A stretch of DNA of 64,000 nt, from contig JAJTGY010000011.1 in the NCBI GenBank assembly GCA_021298015.1, positions 36,020 through 100,019 on the forward strand, in the 5' to 3' direction. Both the position numbers and the translations under genes were made by a program. Source of the DNA: Flammeovirgaceae bacterium. Lineage in GTDB: Bacteria > Bacteroidota > Bacteroidia > Cytophagales > Cyclobacteriaceae. Positions 9,401-17,420 of the stretch are shown one piece after another. Positions within the stretch are counted from its first letter, which is position 1. Each line of letters opens with the position of its first letter. The notes under the pieces were generated by a model. That model ran no database searches and was not told the origin of the DNA. It was given only the letters and a program-made list of their open reading frames with translations.

Positions 9401-9541
9401 CAGGGTAAGGTTATCGGCTGTCGAGCCGAGTTTTTTCCATGGATCCTGATTTTCAATTTCTCCCGCAGCTGCCTTTTCCCACTCAGCCCCGTTTGAATCC
9501 GTAAATTCTGCTGACAGCAGGTTGAGAATACCTGATTCCAT
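6482..9541 (-). CDS. Methylmalonyl-CoA mutase, fused MutA-like and MutB subunits
   Basis: 1019 residues. Residues about 1-340 resemble the TIM-barrel half of the small subunit MutA ([42 protein letters not shown]). They lack a B12-type domain before the catalytic part begins. Residues about 350-860 are a catalytic MutB barrel: [32 protein letters not shown] (active-site His), [19 protein letters not shown]. Residues about 885-1019 are the cobalamin-binding domain with [13 protein letters not shown] (DxHxxG). It interconverts (R)-methylmalonyl-CoA and succinyl-CoA. In most bacteria mutA and mutB are separate genes of about 620 and 720 codons, so this is a shortened-MutA fusion. A one-mismatch -7 (TATCTTTC, 9570-9577, minus) lies upstream. 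Its gene is followed by the GH32 gene. Confidence 0.85.
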   Translation of the reverse strand: MESGILNLLSAEFTDSNGAEWEKAAAGEIENQDPWKKLGSTADNLTLKPYYDSNPATYALAPSGHPYLGARAWWNLPPVPVVDIKDANRLALQHLEHGADGILFDLGNALPSNLDDLLSFIDWPSCAIAFRTTEPSGLSELIDAYVRQKNYSPGTLEGFLISSTTLSTILLPGFTKFVTCGKTIPAHLPVAQQLNEVKTLLAQSSAPLILSVSISNNFLLEIARLKAIRRAAGNRALHLHAQCDPWVDEKLGPHSNLLKGTTAAISAICGGCDSLSVIPEENTPLLQRMARNITSLLRDESRLHLVADPTAGAYVLDHLLQQIDHESALAPQKETSVAWRSPEKIDIKTSYTSVDVNARVAGFSAGIPPFLRGPYATMYTVRPWTVRQYAGFSTAKESNAFYRRNLAAGQKGLSVAFDLATHRGYDSDHPRVAGDVGKAGVAIDSVLDMKILFDQIPLDQMSVSMTMNGAVIPIMAFYIVAAEEQGVKPHQLSGTIQNDILKEFMVRNTYIYPPGPSMRIVADIFEYCSRYMPKFNSISISGYHMHEAGAPAHIELAYTLADGLEYIKAGIKAGIAIDDFAPRLSFFWGIGMNFFMEIAKMRAGRLLWAKLVRQFNPKNPKSMALRTHSQTSGWSLTEQDPYNNVTRTCVEALAAALGGTQSLHTNSLDEAIALPTDYSARIARNTQLYLQKETGITRVVDPMGGSWYVEHLTQQLAIKAWELIEEVEQLGGMTRAIESGIPKMRIEEAAAAKQARIDSGEDVIVGVNQYITDEKPDFEIREVDNAAVRQEQIQRLEELKRTRHTENVNRALADLAEAARNGTGNLLALAIVAARERATLGEISAAMEKSFGRYQATIKSISGVYSGAMKNNKELVEVRALCDEVARQEGRRPRIMIAKMGQDGHDRGAKVIATSFADLGFDVDIGPLFQTPAEVAMQAAENDVHLVGASSLAGGHKTLVPELIAELQKIGRGDIKVVAGGVIPHQDYDFLYRAGVSGIFGPGTPITVAAREILIKMKK
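9038..9058 (-). other. DnaA box and adjacent near-match inside the mutase gene
   Basis: TGTGGATAA at 9038-9046 is the exact reverse complement of the DnaA box TTATCCACA. TGTGGATGA at 9050-9058 differs by one base and has the same orientation, 12 bp apart. They lie about 700 bp upstream of dnaA. A chance match is possible because the region is coding. Confidence 0.35.
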
Positions 9542-9579
9542 ACTATTTTTTAAGTTGGCAATTAATGTACGAAAGATAA

Positions 9580-9720
9580 TTTGTAAACCTCAGACGAAAA
9601 TATGCGAAATCGGACAGCCAAATTTTTTTGTTGAAATCAACGGCACAATAGCTTGATTTATCCCGGACCTTTTCTACATCTTTGTCACCCTTTCCCCAAC
9701 GGGAAACGTTTGTAAACCTC
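9580..9720 (+). repeat. 12-bp direct repeat TTTGTAAACCTC flanking the mutase/dnaA intergenic region
   Basis: TTTGTAAACCTC occurs at 9580-9591 and again at 9709-9720. The first copy is 39 bp from the mutase start, the second 26 bp from the dnaA start. The 204-bp divergent gap holds no gene. Candidate shared regulator sites or origin-associated repeats. A weak -7-like CATCTTTG lies at 9677-9684. Confidence 0.45.
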
Positions 9721-9745
9721 TAACTGGACGCTTTAGTTTTTTATA

Positions 9746-11167
9746 ATGGAAGTTGAATGCACTTCACTCTGGACCGACTGTCTCTCCATCATCCGGCAGC
9801 AAGTTGACGAACAGAATTTTACCACGTGGTTTCAGCCGATCAAACCCCTGCGTGCCGATGGTGATGTGCTGACCATTCAGGTGCCCTCGCAATTTTTTTA
9901 CGAGTGGCTGGAGGAGCATTATGTTCCGGTGCTGAAGAGCGCCATTCATACTGTACTGGGCCCTACCGCAAGGCTGGAGTATTCCGTTGTTGTGGATAGC
10001 GGGAACCAGAAAAATCCGCCCCTGTTGGTGAACTATCCGAACGCCAACGGCATCAAACGGAGCTCAATGGGCTCGGAGGGCATGGAGAACTATTCCCCAT
10101 TTAGCCTGAGGGCGTTAAACCCGCAGCAGGTAAACTCACGACTTAATTCATCGTACACGTTTGACAACTTCGTAGAAGGCGATTGTAACCGCCTGGCACG
10201 CTCGGCCGGGGTGGCTGTGGCCAAAAAACCCGGCATCACGTCTTTCAATCCACTCATGCTTTACGGAGGCGTGGGTGTGGGAAAAACACACTTGGTTCAG
10301 GCCATTGGTAATGAAATCAAGAAGAGTATGCCGGAGAAGATCGTTTTGTACGTTGATCAAAACGATTTTACCAGCCAATTCCTGAATGCACTCCAAAATC
10401 ATAAGCTTCAGGAATTTCAAAATTTCTACCTGCAGGTGGATTTACTGATTCTGGATGATGTGCAGTTTCTGGCGGGCCGCGAAAAAACGCAGGAGATGTT
10501 CTTCCACATCTTCAACCAACTTCACCAATCCGGCAAACAAATCATCATGACCAGCGATTGTCCGCCCCGCGATCTGAAAGGATTTCAGGAGCGCCTGCTG
10601 TCGCGGTTCAAATGGGGCTTAACTGCCGATCTTCAGGAGCCCGACTTCGAAACCAAGTTGGCCATCATTCACCGCAAGATGCAGAGTGACGGCATTGCCA
10701 TACCGACCGATGTAGCCGAATACCTGGCATTAAGCGTGGACACCAACCTGCGGGATATGGAGGGGGTGTTGAACTCGCTGATCTTCCACGCTACGTTGCT
10801 CAAAAAGGATATTGACCTTGACCTCGCCAAGGAGGTGTTGAAAAACATCGTCAAGGAAATCCAAAGCGATGTAAGCGTTGATTTTATTCAGAAAACGGTA
10901 GCAGACTATTTCAAGGTTGAGCTGGAGTCGATGAAGGGCAAGGTGAAGAAGCGTGAAATTGTAATTCCCCGCCAGGTAGCCATGTACTTCTGCAAGCGGT
11001 ATACGCAACTCACCCTCGCGCTAATTGGCGAGAATTTTGGCGGGCGCGACCACAGCACGGTCATTCATGCGCTGGAATCGGTAGAAGATATGATGAAAAC
11101 CGATGCGAACTTCAAGAACTCGGTGGAAGAACTCACCAAGAAACTGAAGCTCCGTATTGCGTCCTGA
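9746..11167 (+). CDS. dnaA: Chromosomal replication initiator protein DnaA
   Basis: 473 residues, usual length. Domain I (about 1-85) reads LWTDCLSIIRQQVDEQNFTT then WFQPIKPL. The AAA+ domain III has Walker A YGGVGVGKTH, Walker B LLILDDVQFLAG, and NTFDNFVEGDCNRLA-type entry (here YTFDNFVEGDCNRLARSAG). Domain IV carries the DNA-binding signature FGGRDHSTVIHAL. It binds DnaA boxes and melts oriC with ATP. Transcribed alone, divergent from the mutase and convergent with the HtrA gene (5 bp between stops). No dnaN or gyrB is next to it, in keeping with many Bacteroidota. Confidence 0.97.
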   Translation: MEVECTSLWTDCLSIIRQQVDEQNFTTWFQPIKPLRADGDVLTIQVPSQFFYEWLEEHYVPVLKSAIHTVLGPTARLEYSVVVDSGNQKNPPLLVNYPNANGIKRSSMGSEGMENYSPFSLRALNPQQVNSRLNSSYTFDNFVEGDCNRLARSAGVAVAKKPGITSFNPLMLYGGVGVGKTHLVQAIGNEIKKSMPEKIVLYVDQNDFTSQFLNALQNHKLQEFQNFYLQVDLLILDDVQFLAGREKTQEMFFHIFNQLHQSGKQIIMTSDCPPRDLKGFQERLLSRFKWGLTADLQEPDFETKLAIIHRKMQSDGIAIPTDVAEYLALSVDTNLRDMEGVLNSLIFHATLLKKDIDLDLAKEVLKNIVKEIQSDVSVDFIQKTVADYFKVELESMKGKVKKREIVIPRQVAMYFCKRYTQLTLALIGENFGGRDHSTVIHALESVEDMMKTDANFKNSVEELTKKLKLRIAS

Positions 11168-11172
11168 GCAGA

Positions 11173-12600
11173 CTAGCGCAAATTGAAGCGGAGCGGCATT
11201 TCCTGCTTGGCGCTGGTAAATCCGTTCATATACACCGTTCCCTTATAGTCATTGAAGAAGTCGATAACCTTTTGGGGATCATTTACGCGGTTGCGGTTTA
11301 AGATTACAATCGTATAGTTTTCCGGTATACCCAGGCGTTTAAAGAGACCACCTTCGCGAATCTTATTCACTTTCACTCCGTAGTCGGTAGCTTCGAGTTG
11401 TGCGCCCAGGTTACTGTCGCTGTAAATCTTCCTTTTGATTACGGTAGTGGTGCCGTTCTTGTTAACGAGCTGAAACCGCACCGTGTTGGTTTTTTGATTC
11501 CGCTCATAGGTAACCTCAATCTCATCGCCCGGGTAGGCATAGCTGAGTATTTCGTCAAAAGCGCTTTCGCTATTGACCTCCACGCCATTGATCTTGGTGA
11601 TGATATCGCGAAGTTTTAGGCCCGCTTTCGCGGCCGGCCCGTTCTCGTCAAGCTTTGCCAGCACCACACCGTGAAAGGATTGAACATCGGTATTCAACTC
11701 GTACTTCTGCGCGTTGGCAAAATTGTACTCCAACACATCACCCCCAAAAAACGCCTTTTGCACAATGCCGTGGCGAATCAGATCTTCGACCACTTTACGT
11801 ACAATATCGGTGGGCACAGCAAACGCATAGCCGGTGTATGATCCCGTGCGGGAAAGAATGGCGGTATTGATGCCCACCAGTTCTCCGTTTTTGTTCACAA
11901 GTGCACCCCCGCTGTTGCCTGGGTTAATGGCCGCATCGGTTTGAATAAAGGATTCAATCGGAAACCGGTCCTCCAGTATCCCGATGCGTCTGCCCTTGGC
12001 GCTGACAATGCCAGCGGTAACGGTAGACGAGAGGGAAAACGGATTTCCCACGGCTACCACCCATTCACCAACCGAAAGTTTTTTGGAGTCGCCCAGTGTG
12101 ATAGCCGGTAAGTTCTTTTCGGAAATTTTCAACACCGCCAGGTCGGTCGAGGGATCGGTGCCAATCAACTCAGCCGTGTAAACCTTCTTATTGTAATTTA
12201 CCTCAATGCGCTCTGCCTCCTCCACCACGTGGTTGTTGGTCACGATGTACCCATCAGCTGTGAAGATAACCCCGGAGCCCGAACTTACGCGCTGTTGACT
12301 CTCGCCTCCACCTCCACCAAAAAACCAATCAAATGAAAATGTATTTGTTGTTTGTGAAATGCTATTGATAAAAACGACACTGGGAATGGCTCGTGTTGCC
12401 GCAAAACTAAAGTCCACGTTTTCGAGTGATGTTGTACCCGCTGACTCAACAATCGTTGGCCGGTAGGGCTCAGTTGGCGTGTAAGACGTTACCTGGTAAG
12501 ACGCGGGTTCCGTCTCCGGCTTGGCGATGTTGCGGTAGAAAACATACGAGCCGGCCAGTCCGGCTATAAACCCGATGGCAAGGGTGTAAAGCGTTCTCAT
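11173..12600 (-). CDS. HtrA/DegP-like trypsin-family serine protease with PDZ domains
   Basis: 475 residues from the ATG at 12600. A longer frame to 12690 is rejected because it would run through an intergenic hairpin. The N-terminus MRTLYTLAIGFIAGLAGSY is a signal anchor. The protease domain has His in TNNHVVEEA, Asp in PSTDLAVLKI and Ser in NPGNSGGALVN. PDZ1 (VLAKLDENGPAAKAGLKLRD, then ITKINGVEV) is followed by a diverged second PDZ-like region with KVNKIREGGLFKRLG. Periplasmic quality control, degrading or refolding damaged envelope proteins, is expected. Six or seven such proteases are common per genome, so the exact Deg subtype is not assigned. Confidence 0.92.
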   Translation of the reverse strand: MRTLYTLAIGFIAGLAGSYVFYRNIAKPETEPASYQVTSYTPTEPYRPTIVESAGTTSLENVDFSFAATRAIPSVVFINSISQTTNTFSFDWFFGGGGGESQQRVSSGSGVIFTADGYIVTNNHVVEEAERIEVNYNKKVYTAELIGTDPSTDLAVLKISEKNLPAITLGDSKKLSVGEWVVAVGNPFSLSSTVTAGIVSAKGRRIGILEDRFPIESFIQTDAAINPGNSGGALVNKNGELVGINTAILSRTGSYTGYAFAVPTDIVRKVVEDLIRHGIVQKAFFGGDVLEYNFANAQKYELNTDVQSFHGVVLAKLDENGPAAKAGLKLRDIITKINGVEVNSESAFDEILSYAYPGDEIEVTYERNQKTNTVRFQLVNKNGTTTVIKRKIYSDSNLGAQLEATDYGVKVNKIREGGLFKRLGIPENYTIVILNRNRVNDPQKVIDFFNDYKGTVYMNGFTSAKQEMPLRFNLR

Positions 12601-12651
12601 AACTTTGTAAATAACGACAAACCCGGTTTGGGGTTTAATGCCACAACCTAC

Positions 12652-12678
12652 AAAAACCGGCCCAGATGTGTGGGCCGG
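12652..12678 (-). terminator. Minus-strand hairpin with T5 upstream of the HtrA gene
   Basis: The arms CCGGCCCA (12657-12664) and TGGGCCGG (12671-12678) pair perfectly with a 6-nt loop. Read on the minus strand the stem is followed by TTTTT (12656-12652). It lies 52 nt upstream of the htrA ATG, in a divergent gap. It is either an attenuator in the htrA leader or a block on antisense transcription. Confidence 0.5.
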
Positions 12679-12697
12679 AAAGATTGGCATATAGTTG

Positions 12698-12705
12698 TAT
12701 TTTTG
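12698..12705 (+). promoter_or_regulatory. -7 element TATTTTTG for the GH3-family gene
   Basis: A match to TAnnTTTG, ending 7 nt before the ATG at 12713. The alternative TTG start at 12695 would lie upstream of it and overlap it, so 12713 is the start. Confidence 0.55.
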
Positions 12706-12712
12706 CAGCCTT

Positions 12713-14209
12713 ATGGGGATTCGTTCTTTGCTGGCAAAACCTTTTGCCGCCTACATAGCGCGCCAAACACAGGCATGGGCTGCCCGGCCGGGTGATACGC
12801 AGCGCGATACGCTTGCCGGATTAGTGCGCCAGGCCGCGGGCACGCGTTTCGGGCGCGACCACGGCTTTGAGGGCATCCATTCTCATGAGGATTTTAAACG
12901 CCAGGTGCCCCTTCGCGACTATGAGCACCTGAAGAATTATATTGAAGAGGTGCTGCAAGGAAAGGCCGATGTGCTGTGGCCGGGCAAGCCGGCCTATTTT
13001 GCTAAAACGTCCGGTACTACCTCGGGCACCAAATACATTCCGCTATCGAAAGAGTCCGCACCAACTCATTTTGTCAGTGCCCGGAATGCCACGCTCAGCT
13101 ATGTGCATGAAACCGGCAAGGCAGACTTCCTGGATGGCAACCTGATTTTCTTATCCGGCAGCCCGGAGTTGGATGAAATAGCCGGGATCAAAACCGGCCG
13201 GCTTTCCGGCATCTCCAATCACATGGTGCCCGCATGGCTTCGAACCAACCAAAAGCCCAGTTACAAAACTAATTGCATTGAAGATTGGGAGGAAAAACTG
13301 GAGCGCATCATCGATGAAACACTGCCGGCAAACATGACGCTGATCTCCGGCATACCGCCCTGGGTGCAAATGTATTTTGACCGCATCCAGATGCGCACGG
13401 GCAAAAAGATCAAAGACGTGTTCCCCCATTTTTCGGTGTTTGTTTATGGAGGAGTGAATTTTGAACCCTACCGGGCGAAGCTGGAGGATAGTATCGGCAA
13501 GAAGTTGGATTCGATTGAAACCTATCCGGCTTCCGAAGGATTCATTGCCTATCAGGATTCGCAGGTACACGAGGGGCTGTTGTTGCTGCTCAACAATGGC
13601 ATATTCTATGAGTTCGTGCCGGCAGAGGAATATTTTTCTGATCATCCAAGACGGCTGTCGATTGAAGAGGTGGAGCTGGGTAAGAACTACGCCCTGATCA
13701 TCAACAGTAACGCGGGGTTGTGGGGGTATTCGATCGGGGATACCGTGAAGTTTGTCTCAAAGAATCCATACCGGCTGGTTGTAACCGGCCGAATCAAGCA
13801 TTTCATTTCGGCTTTTGGCGAACACGTGATTGGCGAGGAGGTTGAAAAAGCCATGAAACGCACACAGGAAAAGTTTCCGGAAGTGGAATTGGTTGAATTC
13901 ACGGTTGCCCCGCAGGTAACGCCCGGGAGTGGACTACCCCATCACGAGTGGTGGATTGAGTTTTCGAAGCCACCCCGCGATGCCGGTGCATTTGCGCAAG
14001 AACTGGATCAACAGATGCGCGAGCTGAATGTGTATTATGACGACCTGATTTCAGGCGCCATCCTACGCCCATTGGTTATCCGGTCGGTACAGCCTCAGTC
14101 CTTTATCGGGTTCATGAAGTCGCAAGGGAAACTGGGTGGGCAGAACAAGGTGCCCCGGCTGTCGAATGATCGGAAGATTGCAGATGAATTGAGTAAATTT
14201 GCGCTGTGA
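12713..14209 (+). CDS. GH3 auxin-responsive promoter family protein (acyl-adenylate-forming)
   Basis: 498 residues from ATG 12713. Bacterial GH3 family, in the ANL-like adenylate-forming superfamily. Visible features: the phosphate-binding motif AKTSGTTSGTKYIPLS near residue 95, FSVFVYGGVNFEPY, ETYPASEGFIAYQD near 265-280, and VTGRIKHFISAFGEHV at the hinge to the C-terminal domain. Plant homologues conjugate amino acids to acyl acids such as indole-3-acetate; the bacterial substrate is not known. Its stop overlaps the GTG start of the MntA antitoxin by 4 nt, making it the first gene of a coupled run that continues to dxr and rseP. Confidence 0.85.
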   Translation: MGIRSLLAKPFAAYIARQTQAWAARPGDTQRDTLAGLVRQAAGTRFGRDHGFEGIHSHEDFKRQVPLRDYEHLKNYIEEVLQGKADVLWPGKPAYFAKTSGTTSGTKYIPLSKESAPTHFVSARNATLSYVHETGKADFLDGNLIFLSGSPELDEIAGIKTGRLSGISNHMVPAWLRTNQKPSYKTNCIEDWEEKLERIIDETLPANMTLISGIPPWVQMYFDRIQMRTGKKIKDVFPHFSVFVYGGVNFEPYRAKLEDSIGKKLDSIETYPASEGFIAYQDSQVHEGLLLLLNNGIFYEFVPAEEYFSDHPRRLSIEEVELGKNYALIINSNAGLWGYSIGDTVKFVSKNPYRLVVTGRIKHFISAFGEHVIGEEVEKAMKRTQEKFPEVELVEFTVAPQVTPGSGLPHHEWWIEFSKPPRDAGAFAQELDQQMRELNVYYDDLISGAILRPLVIRSVQPQSFIGFMKSQGKLGGQNKVPRLSNDRKIADELSKFAL

Positions 14210-14490
14210 TTTCTGACCAGCAAAAGCAGATCGTCCGTCAGTTGCTACGACCTCTGGCTCCGTACAAGGTTGGCGTATTCGGTTCCTATGCAAGGGGCGA
14301 CCACCATGCAGAAAGCGATCTGGATATTTTGCTTTTTGTAGATGGTACCGTCAAGTTTTCACTTCTGGATCTCATTGGCATCGAACAGCGCCTATCAGAT
14401 GCGTTAGGAGTCACAGTTGACCTTGTTTTAGACCGCTCACTGAATCCGCTCATAAGACCGTATGTTGAGCGCGACCTCCAGTTCATTTAG
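14206..14490 (+). CDS. mntA: MntA-type minimal nucleotidyltransferase antitoxin
   Basis: 94 residues from a GTG start that overlaps the preceding TGA. It has the nucleotidyltransferase signature GSYARGDHHAESDLDILLF (G-S-x10-D-x-D) at residues 26-44, and a third acidic residue in GVTVDLVLDRSL. MntA proteins add AMP to a tyrosine of the partner toxin HepT and so inactivate it. The HepT gene follows 6 nt later. The pair sits between two housekeeping genes, which suggests an insertion. Confidence 0.88.
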   Translation: MISDQQKQIVRQLLRPLAPYKVGVFGSYARGDHHAESDLDILLFVDGTVKFSLLDLIGIEQRLSDALGVTVDLVLDRSLNPLIRPYVERDLQFI

Positions 14491-14496
14491 TCTGGT

Positions 14497-14838
14497 ATGA
14501 AGGATAATCGTTTGTATGTTCTTCATATCTTGAATGCCATAGGCCGCATCGAACAGTTTACTCATGGCATCAGCGAGGACCAGTTCTGTCAGAGTATTCT
14601 GATCCAGGACGCTGTTATTCGCAACATTCAAGTCATCGGAGAGGCGAGCAAGAAATTTGACGATGCTTTTTGCAACGCGCATCCACACATACCCTGGCGT
14701 CAGATTGGCGCTATGCGAAATAAGCTCGTTCACGAGTATTTTGGAGTTGACCTGCCCTCGGTTTGGAGTGTGGTTATCATCGATTTACCTGTCCTTAAGC
14801 AAAATATGCTGGAACTTAAGTCCGAATATCCTCAATGA
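14497..14838 (+). CDS. hepT: HepT-like (DUF86) RNase toxin
   Basis: 113 residues, HEPN fold. The catalytic R-x4-H-x-Y motif is intact: RNKLVHEYFG near residue 78, with the tyrosine that MntA modifies. Other family marks are LQIQ-type helix IRNIQVIGEASKKF and PWRQIGAMRN. It is expected to cleave RNA when not adenylylated. Its TGA overlaps the ATG of dxr by 4 nt (ATGA), so translation of dxr may be coupled to toxin translation. Confidence 0.88.
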   Translation: MKDNRLYVLHILNAIGRIEQFTHGISEDQFCQSILIQDAVIRNIQVIGEASKKFDDAFCNAHPHIPWRQIGAMRNKLVHEYFGVDLPSVWSVVIIDLPVLKQNMLELKSEYPQ

Positions 14839-15998
14839 CACTACGGGGTAGAAGAATCGCCATCCTGGGCTCTACCGGGTCCATCGGAACACAAGCGTTG
14901 GACGTGATAGCCGCTCATCCCGAAGTGTTTGAGGTTGAGGTGCTCACCGCGCAAAACAATGCCGACTTGTTGATTGAGCAGGCAAAAAAATACAAGCCGA
15001 ATGCGGTGGTCATCTCCAATGATGTTCACTACACCACCCTGAAAGAGGCATTGCAGCATGAACCGATTAAGGTTTTTGCCGGAGAGAATGCCCTGGCCAG
15101 TGTTGTTCAGATGGATACCATCGATGTCGTGCTCACTGCACTTGTAGGTTATAGTGGGCTAAGGCCCACCATTAAGGCTATCGAAGCCGGAAAAGCGATC
15201 GCCCTGGCCAATAAGGAGACGTTGGTGGTTGCCGGGGCATTGATTACGCAACTGGCCCGCGAGAAAGGCGTGAACATCTACCCGGTAGATTCTGAGCACT
15301 CGGCTATTTTCCAATGCCTGGTGGGCGAGTTTCAAAACCCGATCGAAAAAATAATTCTGACCGCTTCCGGTGGTCCTTTTCGGGGCAAAAAGAGAGAAGA
15401 ACTGGGGCGGGTAACCAAGGCACAGGCCCTCAAACATCCCAATTGGACGATGGGGGCGAAGGTAACGATTGATTCCGCCTCGCTGATGAACAAGGGCCTG
15501 GAAGTGATTGAGGCCAAATGGCTTTTTGGTCTCTGGGCCGATCAGGTGGAAGTCGTGGTTCACCCACAGTCGATCATTCACTCGCTCGTTCAATTCGAAG
15601 ATAGTTCGATTAAAGCGCAGCTGGGCTTGCCCGACATGCGTTTACCCATCCAGTTTGCGTTGGGCTTTCCGCAGCGGTTGAAAAGTGACTTCCCGCGTTT
15701 TGATTTTGGTGCCTACCCGGCCCTGACATTTGAGAAACCGGATACGGAAACTTTTCGTAACCTTGCGCTCGCGTATGAGGCGTTGAACCGGGGAGGAAAC
15801 ATGCCGTGTGTCCTCAATGCTGCAAATGAAATTGCCGTAGCCGCTTTTTTGAAAGATCAAATCGGGTTCCTTCAAATGTCGGATGTGGTGGAGCAAAGCC
15901 TGGCACGAATGGATTATGTGGCCGAACCGGGCTATGAGGATTATGTACAGACCGATCAGAAAACACGTTTAGTCGCAACTGAATTATTAAAAAAGTAG
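14835..15998 (+). CDS. dxr: 1-deoxy-D-xylulose 5-phosphate reductoisomerase
   Basis: 387 residues, usual length. The NADPH-binding loop GSTGSIGTQALDVI is at residues 12-25. Metal and substrate residues are in PVDSEHSAIFQCL and SASLMNKGLEVIEAKWLF, followed by HPQSIIHSLVQFEDSS. It catalyses the second step of the MEP isoprenoid pathway, DXP to 2-C-methyl-D-erythritol 4-phosphate. It overlaps hepT upstream and is followed 1 nt later by rseP. A dxr-rseP pair is common in bacteria; the toxin module immediately upstream is not. Confidence 0.97.
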   Translation: MTLRGRRIAILGSTGSIGTQALDVIAAHPEVFEVEVLTAQNNADLLIEQAKKYKPNAVVISNDVHYTTLKEALQHEPIKVFAGENALASVVQMDTIDVVLTALVGYSGLRPTIKAIEAGKAIALANKETLVVAGALITQLAREKGVNIYPVDSEHSAIFQCLVGEFQNPIEKIILTASGGPFRGKKREELGRVTKAQALKHPNWTMGAKVTIDSASLMNKGLEVIEAKWLFGLWADQVEVVVHPQSIIHSLVQFEDSSIKAQLGLPDMRLPIQFALGFPQRLKSDFPRFDFGAYPALTFEKPDTETFRNLALAYEALNRGGNMPCVLNAANEIAVAAFLKDQIGFLQMSDVVEQSLARMDYVAEPGYEDYVQTDQKTRLVATELLKK

Positions 15999-15999
15999 A

Positions 16000-17382
16000 A
16001 TGGAAGGATTTGTGATGACCGCTCAGCTTTTGCTGAGTCTTTCAATTTTGATCGTGGTTCATGAGTGGGGACACTACATCACCGCCCGGTGGTTCAATAT
16101 CAAGGTCGAGAAGTTTTATCTCTTTTTTGATTTCCTCTTTCCGCTCGCCAACATCATGAATTTCTCCCTGGTGAAATACAAAAAGGGCGATACGGAGTTT
16201 GGCGTGGGGTGGTTTCCGCTGGGTGGTTACGTCAAGATTGCCGGCATGGTAGACGAGAGCATGGACAAAGAGGCCATGAAAGCACCTGCCCAGGATTGGG
16301 AGTTTAGGGCTAAGAAGCCGTGGCAGCGTTTGATTGTCATGTTGGGAGGTATTGTAGTCAATGTGATTGTCGGAGTATTAATCTTTATTGGAATTACCTG
16401 GCTAATGGGCGATACGTATGTGCCCAGAGACTATGTAAACCAACATGGCGGGGTTCATGCCGAGGAGTTGGCCATCAAGCTTGGGTTTCAAACAGGGGAT
16501 CAGGTAACGAAAATTAATGGTCAGGATTTTGACGATTTTCAGGAGGTAGTGAAGCCAGATGTTTTGCTGTCACAAAACTCGTACTACACCGTAGTGCGGG
16601 GAGGTCAGGAACTGACGATTCATATTCCTTCCGACTTTATTGAAAACTTTAATGACCGCAACGCGGCTGGACGGTTTTTATCACCCAGGGTTCCGTCAAT
16701 CGTGGGTGAGGTATCTAAATTCTATCCCGAAGAAAAAGAAAAACGGGAGACAATTGCTCACCGGGTTAAACTGCAGGCTGGTGATCGTGTGGTTGAGGTG
16801 GAGGGAAAGCCCGTTCAATACCAGGACGAAATTAACTCAATCATCGAGGCGGGAGTTGGCGACACCCTGTCGTTCAAAGTTCAGCGTGGTGGCGGACTAC
16901 TGAGTTTCAATGAAGATTTTAAAGGGTACAAGCGAATTGGCTTTGGCGCTCGCGGCATCGACAAAAGTGAGTTAGCCAGTATTCGCTATAGCTTCGGGCA
17001 GTCGATGGCCCTCGGTACCGAGCGGGCATTCGGAGTCATCTTTTTGCAGATTAAAGCGTTTAAGAAAATCTTTTCAGGAGAGATTTCATTTCGTAAATCT
17101 CTTTCCGGTCCGATCGGAATGGCTCAGGCCTATGGCGGAACATGGGATTGGGAGCGCTTTTGGCGAATGACCGGGCTTTTGTCCATGGTGCTCGCGTTTA
17201 TGAATTTGCTACCCATTCCGGGATTGGATGGTGGCTATGTCGTGTTCCTCCTGTATGAAATGGCTAGTGGCAAAGAACCCAATGAAAAAGTTTTTGAGAC
17301 GGCACTCAAAATCGGCATGGGCCTCCTGTTGATGCTGATGGTGTTCGTGTTCTACAACGACATCGTGAAGCTCTTCAACTGA
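16000..17382 (+). CDS. rseP: RseP-type site-2 zinc metalloprotease with PDZ domains
   Basis: 460 residues. The first membrane helix carries the zinc motif HEWGH at 21-25. A second hydrophobic segment follows (LIVMLGGIVVNVIVGVLIFI), then two PDZ regions (GVHAEELAIKLGFQTGDQVT; HRVKLQAGDRVVEVEGKPV). The C-terminal helices contain the third zinc-ligand motif NLLPIPGLDGGYVV. It is an inner-membrane protease that cleaves transmembrane anchors, for example anti-sigma factors, and clears signal-peptide remnants. It starts 1 nt after the dxr stop. It is convergent with pyrB across 38 bp that hold only a weak 5-bp stem. Confidence 0.95.
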   Translation: MEGFVMTAQLLLSLSILIVVHEWGHYITARWFNIKVEKFYLFFDFLFPLANIMNFSLVKYKKGDTEFGVGWFPLGGYVKIAGMVDESMDKEAMKAPAQDWEFRAKKPWQRLIVMLGGIVVNVIVGVLIFIGITWLMGDTYVPRDYVNQHGGVHAEELAIKLGFQTGDQVTKINGQDFDDFQEVVKPDVLLSQNSYYTVVRGGQELTIHIPSDFIENFNDRNAAGRFLSPRVPSIVGEVSKFYPEEKEKRETIAHRVKLQAGDRVVEVEGKPVQYQDEINSIIEAGVGDTLSFKVQRGGGLLSFNEDFKGYKRIGFGARGIDKSELASIRYSFGQSMALGTERAFGVIFLQIKAFKKIFSGEISFRKSLSGPIGMAQAYGGTWDWERFWRMTGLLSMVLAFMNLLPIPGLDGGYVVFLLYEMASGKEPNEKVFETALKIGMGLLLMLMVFVFYNDIVKLFN

Positions 17383-17420
17383 GCTGGGGGCTACTCAGCT
17401 GACTATTTACAAGCGAGTTC

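Noticed and set aside
12601..12690. N-terminal extension of the HtrA gene to 12690
   Set aside because: It would translate the intergenic hairpin and bury the signal anchor that begins at MRTLYTL.
14437..14733. 98-residue minus-strand frame across mntA/hepT
   Set aside because: Fully antisense to two genes with intact catalytic motifs; its sequence has no domain and follows from their codon pattern.
17383..17420. Terminator between rseP and pyrB
   Set aside because: Only a 5-bp AGCTG/CAGCT stem with a 9-nt loop and no T-run.
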